Shown here in pieces: positions 1 to 5,374 of a stretch of DNA of 5,442 nucleotides. This DNA is from Chloroflexota bacterium (lineage in GTDB: Bacteria > Chloroflexota > Dehalococcoidia > Lucifugimonadales > JACPCL1). The notes beneath the pieces are model-generated. The model was given only the letters and a program-made list of their open reading frames with translations. It was not told the origin of the DNA and did no database searches. Position 1 is the first letter of the stretch, and every line of letters begins with the position of its first letter. The translations under genes and the position numbers were made by a program. The stretch lies in the NCBI GenBank assembly GCA_016210375.1, contig JACQUH010000187.1, forward strand, positions 1 to 5,442, given 5' to 3'.

Positions 1-67
1 CCCACACGGGGAGTGGCTACCCCAGCGGTTTTTGAGACCGCCGCGTCTACCGTTCCGCCACTTCGGC
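1..67 (-). tRNA. tRNA-Leu (anticodon CAA), 3' part missing
   Basis: Read on the minus strand, the gene begins with acceptor strand GCCGAAG (67 down to 61). The D-arm follows, then an anticodon stem GCGGT/ACCGC closing the 7-nt loop CTCAAAA, so the anticodon is CAA at 34-32 and reads UUG. After the anticodon stem comes a long variable arm (GGGGTAGCCACTCCCC), which is the class II hallmark expected for leucine tRNA. The window ends at the start of the T-arm, so the T-loop, 3' acceptor strand and CCA end cannot be seen. The gene is divergent from tRNA-Phe and has its own promoter. Confidence 0.93.
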
Positions 68-75
68 CTGCTCCC

Positions 76-104
76 ATTCTACCTACCCGCCGCCTCAACT
101 TCAA
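76..104 (-). promoter_or_regulatory. Promoter of tRNA-Leu
   Basis: On the minus strand a -35 like TTGAAG (104-99) and a -10 TAGAAT (81-76) are separated by exactly 17 bp. The -10 ends 8 nt before the tRNA 5' end at 67, which leaves a short 5' leader for RNase P to remove. Spacing and position fit a sigma-70 tRNA promoter. Start site not observed. Confidence 0.65.
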
Positions 105-124
105 ACGTCGCCGTCCTGCTTGCC

Positions 125-153
125 TTGACACCCCCACCCACCCTTAGTAGTAT
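125..153 (+). promoter_or_regulatory. Promoter of the tRNA-Phe/tRNA-Gly unit
   Basis: A perfect -35 TTGACA (125-130) and a -10 TAGTAT (148-153, 4 of 6 consensus bases) are 17 bp apart. The -10 ends 9 nt upstream of the tRNA-Phe 5' end at 163, the usual geometry for a stable-RNA promoter. It faces away from the tRNA-Leu promoter at 76-104, so the 95-bp gap is a divergent promoter region. Confidence 0.7.
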
Positions 154-162
154 GAAAGACAC

Positions 163-234
163 GCCGCGGTAGCTCAGTGGTAGAGCACGGCTCTGAAAAA
201 GCCGGTGTCGTCAGTTCGACTCTGACCCGCGGCA
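163..234 (+). tRNA. tRNA-Phe (anticodon GAA)
   Basis: The cloverleaf is complete. Acceptor strands are GCCGCGG (163-169) and CCGCGGC (227-233), the D stem is GCTC/GAGC (172-175 and 183-186), and the anticodon stem CGGCT/AGCCG closes loop CTGAAAA (193-199), giving anticodon GAA at 195-197. T stem GTCAG/CTGAC encloses TTCGACT (215-221). The discriminator is A234. The next bases are CCT, so the terminal CCA is not fully encoded and must be completed by tRNA nucleotidyltransferase, unlike in the downstream tRNA-Gly. It is first in a two-tRNA transcription unit. Confidence 0.96.
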
Positions 235-260
235 CCTGGCAGCTCAGACTCCGTGCCAGG
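235..260 (+). repeat. Inverted repeat in the spacer between tRNA-Phe and tRNA-Gly
   Basis: Perfect 7-bp arms CCTGGCA (235-241) and TGCCAGG (254-260) enclose a 12-nt loop. The stem starts directly after the discriminator base of tRNA-Phe and ends 3 nt before tRNA-Gly, so it fills nearly the whole spacer. No T tract follows, so it is unlikely to be a terminator. A role in processing the dicistronic tRNA precursor is an inference. Confidence 0.55.
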
Positions 261-263
261 CTG

Positions 264-338
264 GCGGAAGTGGCTCAGTGGTAGAGCATCTCCTTGCCAA
301 GGAGAGGGTCGCGGGTTCGAATCCCGTCTTCCGCTCCA
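264..338 (+). tRNA. tRNA-Gly (anticodon GCC)
   Basis: Acceptor strands are GCGGAAG (264-270) and CTTCCGC (328-334), and the D stem is GCTC/GAGC. Anticodon stem TCTCC/GGAGA closes loop TTGCCAA (294-300), so the anticodon is GCC at 296-298. T stem GCGGG/CCCGT encloses TTCGAAT (316-322), with one terminal G-T wobble. Discriminator T335 is followed by an encoded CCA (336-338). It is the last gene of the tRNA unit; a terminator begins 10 nt downstream. Confidence 0.97.
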
Positions 339-348
339 CGAATTTCCA

Positions 349-381
349 CGCCGTCGCCTCCCCCGGGCGACGGCGTTTTCT
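349..381 (+). terminator. Rho-independent terminator of the tRNA unit
   Basis: A perfect 10-bp GC-rich stem, CGCCGTCGCC (349-358) and GGCGACGGCG (365-374), has a 6-nt loop and is followed at once by TTTTCTT (375-381). This is a canonical intrinsic terminator. It lies between tRNA-Gly and the gene at 427, so that gene probably has its own promoter or depends on leak-through. I could not find a convincing promoter in 382-426. Confidence 0.9.
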
Positions 382-426
382 TGCGGGAACAAAGCCGCCC
401 CCTGGGGCGTCTTACGAGGAGCAACC

Positions 427-1464
427 ATGGGCACCATTCTTGTCACCTCCCTCCAGCCTGGGGAAGGCAAGACCGCCTTCTGCGCCGGCCTCGCCCTGCT
501 GCTCCAGCGCGGAGGTTTGGCCCCCGCTCTGCTGAAGGCCCTCGCTGTCTCTCCACCTGGGCCCGGGGCAGCGGACCCGGACGCCGCCTTCTATCAGCGC
601 ATCCAGGGCGGCGGCCCCCACACCGTCTCCCCGGTAGCGGTGGCCCCAGGCCACGAGGCCCAGCCCCTCTCCGTGGGGGCCATCGTCCAGGTCCAAGCGG
701 CCGTGCAGGCCGCTTCTCACGATGCCTCACCGGTCATCGTGGATGGCCCATCCCTGACCACCGCCTCAGGCCAACCCTCGTCCCACGCCCAGGAGCTGGC
801 CGCTGCCCTGGACGCCCGCGTCGTCCTGGTGGTCCGTCCCCAGGCCTCTCTCACCTCCGCAGCTATCATTGAGGCCGCCCGCGCCTTCGGCCCGCGCCTT
901 GCCGGCGTGCTCGTCAACAGCGTCCCCCAGTATCAGCGCCACCAGTTGGAGGGGGCCTTCCTTTCTCCCCTGCACGACGCTGGCATCCTGGTCGTGGCTA
1001 CCATACCGGAAGACCGCCAGTTGCTGGGGGTCTCGGTGGAGGACCTCGCCCGCCACTTGCAGGGCCGTATCATCCTGGGACACGAGAAGGGGGGCCAGCT
1101 TGTAGACCACCTGATGATTGGCGGCAACGTGGTGGACTGGGGCGTCCACTACTTCAGCCAGCGCAGCTCCAAGGCCGTCATCGTCCGGGGCGACCGCCCG
1201 GACATACAGATGGCCGCTCTGCACACGCCGACGCGCTGCCTGGTGCTCACGGGCGGCCACAAGCCCCTCCAGTACGTGGAATACGAGGCCCAGGAGGAGG
1301 AAGTGCCCCTGGTGCTGGTGCAGGCCACCACTCTGGAGGTTGCCACGACCGCCGAGACCCTCTTTGACGATGCAACCATCCACTACCCGGAGAAGATAGA
1401 GCGTTACGCTGAGTTGCTGGCAAAGGCCGTGCCCCCCGGCTTCCTGGCTTCCCTGTTGGAGTAG
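427..1464 (+). CDS. BioD-like P-loop protein with DRTGG domain (stand-alone Pta N-terminal-type protein)
   Basis: This encodes a 345-aa protein. The ATG at 427 is chosen because GAGGAG (416-421) lies 5 nt upstream; the frame is open further upstream but only through tRNA and terminator sequence. Residues 1-210 look like a dethiobiotin-synthetase-like P-loop NTPase. The N-terminus MGTILVTSLQPGEGKT carries a GKT phosphate loop that lacks the first glycine of classical Walker A, and VIVDGP (103-108) is a Walker B-like strand. Residues about 210-315 match the DRTGG domain: IILGHEKGGQLVDHLMIGG, then GDRPDIQ (255-261), LTGG (274-277) and VPLVLVQATTLE. The combination is that of COG0857, the regulatory N-terminal half of long phosphotransacetylases, occurring here as a free protein. 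The catalytic acetyltransferase half is absent and no Pta gene is in view. Related proteins are poorly characterised; a nucleotide- or metabolite-sensing role is an inference. No membrane segment is seen, so it is probably cytoplasmic. Confidence 0.85.
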   Translation: MGTILVTSLQPGEGKTAFCAGLALLLQRGGLAPALLKALAVSPPGPGAADPDAAFYQRIQGGGPHTVSPVAVAPGHEAQPLSVGAIVQVQAAVQAASHDASPVIVDGPSLTTASGQPSSHAQELAAALDARVVLVVRPQASLTSAAIIEAARAFGPRLAGVLVNSVPQYQRHQLEGAFLSPLHDAGILVVATIPEDRQLLGVSVEDLARHLQGRIILGHEKGGQLVDHLMIGGNVVDWGVHYFSQRSSKAVIVRGDRPDIQMAALHTPTRCLVLTGGHKPLQYVEYEAQEEEVPLVLVQATTLEVATTAETLFDDATIHYPEKIERYAELLAKAVPPGFLASLLE

Positions 1465-1505
1465 CCTGCGCCCAGACGCATCTGTCCCAACCTCTCCCCC
1501 TGCGG

Positions 1506-1621
1506 TCCCCCTCTCCTGGGAGGAGGGGGGACGATCATCTGAAGAATCGGTGTGATGCGGCTTTGCCGCATCACACCGATTCAAACCTATCTTCTCCCCC
1601 TTCCCCTTAGGGATGGGGGAG
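1506..1621. repeat. Three-hairpin foldback element (MITE/REP-like) downstream of the DRTGG gene
   Basis: Three stem-loops stand in a row. The left one is 1506-1516 with 1519-1530 (pyrimidine arm CCCCCTCTCC, about 10 bp with one bulge). The centre is the perfect 18-bp palindrome 1544-1582. The right one is CTCCCCC (1594-1600) with GGGGGAG (1615-1621), extended by TCCC/GGGA after one mismatch. The left flank (about 1487-1543) and the reverse complement of the right flank (about 1583-1640) also align loosely, so the whole region can fold back on itself. There is no coding sequence. It resembles a non-autonomous foldback repeat; mobility is inferred only. Confidence 0.6.
1544..1584. repeat. Palindromic repeat, copy A
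   Basis: The perfect 18-bp arm GAATCGGTGTGATGCGGC (1544-1561) is followed by loop TTT and the exact complementary arm (1565-1582). The 41 nt at 1544-1584 are identical to 5329-5369, about 3.8 kb away, with the TTT loop on the same strand in both copies. It lies between the DRTGG gene and tig and lacks a T tract on the plus strand, so a simple intrinsic terminator is not the best explanation. Confidence 0.93.
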
Positions 1622-1749
1622 CCAGAGGGGGGTGGGTCGGAACCCAATCGGCAGATTGTTTTGCAAATGACCATCAGGGTGCAGTCATCCGGTCAAAACA
1701 CTAATAGACTCGGGGAGCCTCAAGAGTGCCTCCCCTTGAAGAAAAGCCG

Positions 1750-1758
1750 TGCTATAAT
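1750..1758 (+). promoter_or_regulatory. Extended -10 promoter of tig
   Basis: TGC followed by a perfect TATAAT (1753-1758) forms an extended -10 element (TGnTATAAT). No -35 is found at the normal distance; TTGAAG at 1736-1741 is too close, with an 11-bp spacer. Extended -10 promoters commonly work without a good -35. Transcription would start near 1765, giving a leader of about 85 nt before the tig start. Confidence 0.7.
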
Positions 1759-1778
1759 TCATAGCAAGATTCGTGCCG

Positions 1779-1827
1779 GGGCAGGCAAGCACTAGCTCTT
1801 ACGGTGCCTTAGCCAGTGCGCCTGCCC
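1779..1827 (+). promoter_or_regulatory. Structured 5' leader stem-loop of the tig mRNA
   Basis: GGGCAGGC (1779-1786) pairs perfectly with GCCTGCCC (1820-1827). After a 2-nt AA bulge, GCACT (1789-1793) pairs with AGTGC (1815-1819). GCT (1795-1797) can then pair with AGC (1811-1813) across one mismatch. The result is a stem of 13 or more base pairs that occupies most of the predicted leader and ends 11 nt before the Shine-Dalgarno site. It matches no riboswitch or RNA class I recognise. Control of mRNA stability or translation is an inference. Confidence 0.55.
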
Positions 1828-1838
1828 TGTGTGTGAGT

Positions 1839-1844
1839 GGAGAG
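1839..1844 (+). promoter_or_regulatory. Ribosome binding site deciding the TTG start of tig
   Basis: GGAGAG lies 7 nt before TTG at 1852, which is optimal spacing. The in-frame GTG at 1837 has no purine-rich site upstream and itself overlaps this element. The site therefore favours 1852. Confidence 0.7.
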
Positions 1845-1851
1845 AGCCGCT

Positions 1852-3216
1852 TTGAAGGTAACCAAGGAACTGCTGGAGAACCAAGAGGTCACCCTGAGTA
1901 TCCAGGCGGAAGAGGGAGACCTCACCCCATACTACGACCGCGCCTATCGCCGCCTTGTCCAGCGCATCAATGTCCCCGGCTTCCGCAAGGGGAAGGCCCC
2001 CAGGAGTATCGTCCAGCGCCTGGTGGGGGAGGAGGCCATGCTGGAGGAGGCCATAGAGTTCTTTATCCCCGTGGCAGTGGAAGACGCCGTGAAGGCGGAG
2101 GGGATAGAGCAGGGCGGCGTTCCCAGGGTGGAGGTGACGCAGCGGGAGCCAAGCGTGGTCCTGAAGGCCACTGTGCCGCTGCTTCCCAAGGTGACTCTCA
2201 ACGCCTACCGAGAGATACACATCCCTGCTGATCCTGTTCAGGTGACGGAGGAGGAGGCGGACAAGATGCTGGAGGACGTTCGGTATACTTCCGCCCCCTG
2301 GGGGCCAGTGGAGCGCCCTGTGGCCCTGGACGACCAGGTGACCATGGATGCCAGGGGCGAGGTGGACGGCAAGGTGGTCACGGACCAGAACGCCGTGGTC
2401 TTCTACTTGACAGAAGGGAGCATCATACCAGTCAACGGGTTCGCCGAGGCCCTGGTCGGCGCAACGGTCGGGGAGCCTCGGGAGTTCACGCTGAGTGTGC
2501 CCGAAGACTACCGGGACCCAGCGCTGGCGGGCAAGGCGTGTACCTTCCACGTTACGGTGAAGGAGGTCAAGGCCAAGCTGCTGCCAGACCTGGACGACGA
2601 GTTTGCCAAGGGCGTCGGCGCGGGCTATGAGAGCCTGGAAGCTCTTAAGAAGAGCTTGCGCGACAGACTTCTTCAGCGCAAGGAGCAAGAGGCGCGCCAA
2701 CGGCATGAGGAGAGCGTGGTGCAGGAGCTGGTGGGCCGCGCCACGGTGGAGGTATCGCCCATGCTCGTGGAGCACGAGGCGATCCATATCCTGGAAGAGG
2801 AGCAGCAGACGCTGAAGCGTCAGCGGGTGACGGTGGACCAGTACCTGTCTGCTGTTGGCCGCACGGAGGAGCAGCACCGCGAAGAGGCCAAGAAGGCCGC
2901 CCTAGACCGGATCACACGGGTGTACGCCTTGAACAAGGTGGCGGAGCTGGAGGGCATCCAGGCCACGGAGGAGGAGATAGATGAGGAGATTAGCGACCTG
3001 GTAAGCGACGCGGGCAACAGGGAGAAGGCCATGCGCCGCGAGCTGGGCACGCCGAGCGCCCGCAGCTCCCTGTCGTCCATTCTAAACAGGCGCAAGGCCA
3101 TCCAGCGGCTGGTGGCCATTGCCACGGGAGAAACCGTTGGTTCATCAGCGCTGGCGCCCGAGACGCCAGCCCAGGAGAGTAGTCCAGGAGGGACTGGCAA
3201 TGCTGGAAATTCCTAA
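1852..3216 (+). CDS. tig: Trigger factor, ribosome-associated chaperone and peptidyl-prolyl isomerase
   Basis: This encodes a 454-aa protein from TTG at 1852, close to the family's usual 430-450 aa. Translation begins MKVTKELLENQEVTL, the normal trigger factor opening; a GTG at 1837 would add only MERAA. The N-terminal ribosome-binding domain carries the signature GFRKGKAP (43-50), the loop that docks on ribosomal protein L23 at the exit tunnel. The FKBP-like PPIase domain spans about 155-240 (DQVTMDARGE, then GFAEALVGATVGE and VPEDYRDPALAGK). The junction LPDLDDEFAK (244-253) leads into the helical C-terminal chaperone domain (to about 425), rich in Glu, Arg and Lys. Residues 427-454 form a Ser/Pro/Gly/Thr-rich tail, probably disordered. 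It shields nascent chains in the cytoplasm. It is first gene of the tig-clpP-clpX cluster, transcribed from the extended -10 promoter behind a structured leader, and its 3' end overlaps clpP by 17 nt. Confidence 0.96.
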   Translation: MKVTKELLENQEVTLSIQAEEGDLTPYYDRAYRRLVQRINVPGFRKGKAPRSIVQRLVGEEAMLEEAIEFFIPVAVEDAVKAEGIEQGGVPRVEVTQREPSVVLKATVPLLPKVTLNAYREIHIPADPVQVTEEEADKMLEDVRYTSAPWGPVERPVALDDQVTMDARGEVDGKVVTDQNAVVFYLTEGSIIPVNGFAEALVGATVGEPREFTLSVPEDYRDPALAGKACTFHVTVKEVKAKLLPDLDDEFAKGVGAGYESLEALKKSLRDRLLQRKEQEARQRHEESVVQELVGRATVEVSPMLVEHEAIHILEEEQQTLKRQRVTVDQYLSAVGRTEEQHREEAKKAALDRITRVYALNKVAELEGIQATEEEIDEEISDLVSDAGNREKAMRRELGTPSARSSLSSILNRRKAIQRLVAIATGETVGSSALAPETPAQESSPGGTGNAGNS

Positions 3217-3847
3217 GATCCCCGAAAGGGCCAGAGACATCATCCCCATGGTCATTGAGACCTCCGCGCGGGGAGAGCGGGCCTTTGACATCTACTCGCT
3301 GCTCCTCAGGGAACGCATCGTCTTCCTGGGAACGGCCATCTCTGACCCTGTGGCCAACCTGGTCATGGCGCAGCTCCTGTACCTGGACCGGGAGGACCCG
3401 GAGAAGGACATCCACCTCTATATCAACAGCCCCGGGGGAGTCATAAGCTCCGGCCTGGCCATCTACGACACCATCCAGCTCATCAAGCCCGATGTCTCCA
3501 CCATCTGCGTGGGCATGGCTGCTAGCATGGCCACGGTGCTCCTGTGCGCTGGCACCAGGGGGAAGCGGTACGCCCTGCCCAACGCCACCATCCACATGCA
3601 CCAGCCCATCGGCGGCGCCCAGGGCCAGGCGGCGGATATTGAGATCGCCGCCCGGGAGATCCTGCGCATGCAGGATATTATCCGCACCATCCTCTCCGAG
3701 AACACCAACCAGCCCTACGAAAAGATCGCCAGGGACACGGACCGGGACTACTACCTCAACTCCGACCAGGCCAAGGAGTACGGCATTATTGACGAGGTGC
3801 TGTACGGCAGAGGGGGAGAGAAGAACGGCAAGGCTGCCAAGCAGTAG
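3200..3847 (+). CDS. clpP: ATP-dependent Clp protease, proteolytic subunit ClpP
   Basis: This encodes a 215-aa serine peptidase. The ATG at 3200 is chosen because AGGAGG (3186-3191) stands 8 nt upstream; an earlier in-frame ATG at 3119 lies deep in tig and adds unrelated residues. The catalytic triad is intact: Ser109 in GMAASM, His134 in HMHQP and Asp183 in DTDRDYYL. The handle-region motif INSPGG (75-80) and GKRYALPNATIHMHQPIGG are typical. About 14 residues precede the conserved IPMVIE, similar in length to the E. coli propeptide, so N-terminal self-processing is possible but not shown by sequence. ClpP forms a double-heptamer chamber in the cytosol that degrades proteins threaded in by ClpX. 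The start overlaps the last 17 nt of tig, indicating translational coupling. The tail GRGGEKNGKAAKQ is charged and probably flexible. Confidence 0.98.
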   Translation: MLEIPKIPERARDIIPMVIETSARGERAFDIYSLLLRERIVFLGTAISDPVANLVMAQLLYLDREDPEKDIHLYINSPGGVISSGLAIYDTIQLIKPDVSTICVGMAASMATVLLCAGTRGKRYALPNATIHMHQPIGGAQGQAADIEIAAREILRMQDIIRTILSENTNQPYEKIARDTDRDYYLNSDQAKEYGIIDEVLYGRGGEKNGKAAKQ

Positions 3848-3996
3848 TGTCCTGACCACGCGCCCTTGGCAACGAAACGCCAGGTTGAGCTGCCGCCCGG
3901 CACGATCCAGGTTTGATGCGCCCGCCCTGCCAGCGTCCTGTAGCTCCTGGCCAGCCGGCGGCGAACAGAATCAGCAGCAGGCAGAGGTCTTGTAGC

Positions 3997-5280
3997 ATGG
4001 CAAACGAGGGGACTCGTCCACAGCAGTACCTGTGCTCCTTCTGCGGAAAGGCCCAGAGCCAGGTAAAGCGCCTGATCCGTGGGCCGAACAATGTCTTTAT
4101 CTGTGACCAGTGCGTTTCTGTGTGTGAGCGCATTGTGGCGGAAGAGGCGCCGTCGCCCCACCCGGGCAAGGACTCTGCGCAGAGCATGGTCCCCCGGGAG
4201 ATCCACCGGCTGCTGGGGGAGTATGTCATAGGCCAGGAGCGGGCGCAGAAGCTTCTCAGTGTGGCGGTGTACAACCACTACAAGCGTACCACGGGCAGCG
4301 GCAGGGCCGACGGGGTGGAGGTGCAGAAGAGCAACATCCTCATGGTCGGACCCACCGGATGCGGCAAGACCCTGCTGGCCCAGACCCTTGCCCGCATCCT
4401 GGACGTCCCCTTCAGCATTAGCGATGCCACTTCCCTCACCGAGGCGGGCTACGTGGGTGAGGACGTGGAGAACATCCTCCTTCGCCTTATCCACGCCGCG
4501 GACTACGACATCGCCAAGGCGGAGCGCGGCATTATCTACATTGACGAGATAGACAAGATTGCCCGCAAGGGACCCAACCCCTCCATCACCCGGGATGTCT
4601 CTGGCGAAGGCGTGCAACAGGCCCTCCTGAAAATCATTGAGGGCACCATCGCCAACGTGCCGCCCCAGGGCGGACGCAAGCACCCTCACCAGGAGTTCCT
4701 TCAGATCAAGACCGATGGCATCCTGTTCATCTGCGGTGGCAGCTTTGAAGGGCTGGACGCGATCATAGAGAAGCGCCTCTCCCTGGGCAGGCGGGCCATC
4801 GGATTCAAGGCGTCGCGGCAGGACGCAGATGGCGTCAGCGAGGTGCTGCGCCACGTCACCACCGACGACCTGCTCCAGTACGGCTTTATACCGGAGTTCA
4901 TTGGCCGCTTGCCTGTGGTAGTGACCCTGGACTCCCTGGACAAAGAGGCCCTGGTCCAGGTGCTCACCCAGCCCAGGAACGCCCTGGTCAAGCAGTACCA
5001 GCACCTCTTTGGACTGGACGGCGTGGAGCTGGCCTTTACCCAGGACTCCCTGGAGGCCACGGCTGAGGAGGCGCTGAAGCAGAAAACGGGGGCCAGAGGG
5101 TTACGCACCATCATTGAGGGCACCCTGCTGGACATCATGTATGAGCTGCCATCCCTGAAGGGGGTGAAGCGGTGCACCGTTGACGCCGCCGCCATCCGAG
5201 GGGAGCGCAGCCCCGGGCTGCTGGATGCCGCTGGCCAGCCGGTGGAGCTGGCGCCCGTGCGAAAAAAGCGCATCGCCTGA
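3997..5280 (+). CDS. clpX: ATP-dependent Clp protease, ATP-binding subunit ClpX (AAA+ unfoldase)
   Basis: This encodes a 427-aa protein, the family's usual length (about 420). ATG 3997 is preceded by AGAGGT (3983-3988) at 8 nt. The N-terminal zinc-binding domain has Cys13, Cys16, Cys36 and Cys39. The AAA+ core shows Walker A GPTGCGKT (118-125), pore-1 loop GYVG (151-154), Walker B IIYIDEID (179-186), pore-2 region around TRDVSGEG (198-205), RKH loop (227-229), the arginine-finger motif EFIGRLP (Arg304) and sensor-2 GARGLR (365-370). The IGF loop that docks on ClpP is at 268-270. All functional elements are present. ClpX binds degradation tags, unfolds substrates with ATP and passes them to ClpP. 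It follows clpP by 149 nt, with no clear promoter or terminator between, so co-transcription is likely. The frame is open upstream to about 3913, but that extension lacks a ribosome site and family similarity. Confidence 0.98.
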   Translation: MANEGTRPQQYLCSFCGKAQSQVKRLIRGPNNVFICDQCVSVCERIVAEEAPSPHPGKDSAQSMVPREIHRLLGEYVIGQERAQKLLSVAVYNHYKRTTGSGRADGVEVQKSNILMVGPTGCGKTLLAQTLARILDVPFSISDATSLTEAGYVGEDVENILLRLIHAADYDIAKAERGIIYIDEIDKIARKGPNPSITRDVSGEGVQQALLKIIEGTIANVPPQGGRKHPHQEFLQIKTDGILFICGGSFEGLDAIIEKRLSLGRRAIGFKASRQDADGVSEVLRHVTTDDLLQYGFIPEFIGRLPVVVTLDSLDKEALVQVLTQPRNALVKQYQHLFGLDGVELAFTQDSLEATAEEALKQKTGARGLRTIIEGTLLDIMYELPSLKGVKRCTVDAAAIRGERSPGLLDAAGQPVELAPVRKKRIA

Positions 5281-5295
5281 CCGCCTGCTGACTGC

Positions 5296-5315
5296 CCCTT
5301 CCCGCACCAGAAGGG
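5296..5315 (+). other. Short hairpin after clpX
   Basis: CCCTTC (5296-5301) and GAAGGG (5310-5315) form a 6-bp stem with an 8-nt loop, 15 nt after the clpX stop. No T tract follows, so it is a poor intrinsic terminator. It sits on the left of palindrome copy B, as a hairpin also does on the left of copy A. Confidence 0.3.
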
Positions 5316-5323
5316 AGAGAGTG

Positions 5324-5372
5324 TAGTTGAATCGGTGTGATGCGGCTTTGCCGCATCACACCGATTCAACTA
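5324..5372. repeat. Palindromic repeat, copy B
   Basis: Perfect 23-bp arms (5324-5346 and 5350-5372) surround loop TTT. The inner 41 nt (5329-5369) are identical to copy A at 1544-1584, and this copy gains five further base pairs, TAGTT against AACTA, at the stem base. It fills the gap between the convergent clpX and the minus-strand gene ending at 5375, two bases away. It could act as a two-way transcription barrier although neither side has a long T tract. Confidence 0.94.
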
Positions 5373-5374
5373 TT

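Noticed and set aside
264..338. tRNA-Gly 3' end as an integration (att) site
   Set aside because: No second copy of the tRNA 3' end and no integrase gene occur in the window.
174..470. 98-aa minus-strand frame containing RRDSNPRPSPWQGDALPLSHF
   Set aside because: It is the antisense translation of tRNA-Gly and tRNA-Phe. This peptide pattern is a familiar false annotation that arises opposite tRNA genes.
766..1674. 302-aa open frame on the minus strand
   Set aside because: It is a shadow of the DRTGG gene and runs through the foldback repeat; there is no recognisable domain, and the plus-strand frame has clear family motifs.
1712..1735. Possible hairpin GGGGAG/CTCCCC just upstream of the tig promoter
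   Set aside because: It is only 6 bp with a 12-nt loop and no T tract. It could be a weak terminator or operator, but C/G-rich short pairs are common here.
1613..1795. 60-aa open frame in the interval before tig
   Set aside because: It begins within the right-hand repeat hairpin, crosses the promoter at 1750-1758 and has no ribosome site or family similarity.
1792..2877. 361-aa open frame on the minus strand
   Set aside because: It lies opposite tig, is rich in Leu, His and Arg as GC-rich shadows are, and shows no domain.
3848..3996. Search for a promoter, terminator or small gene between clpP and clpX
   Set aside because: No acceptable -35/-10 pair, no stem with a T tract and no convincing small frame were found. 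The upstream extension of clpX from 3913 looks non-coding.
3751..5004. 417-aa open frame on the minus strand
   Set aside because: It is antisense to clpX and the end of clpP, both of which have complete motif sets; no independent support.
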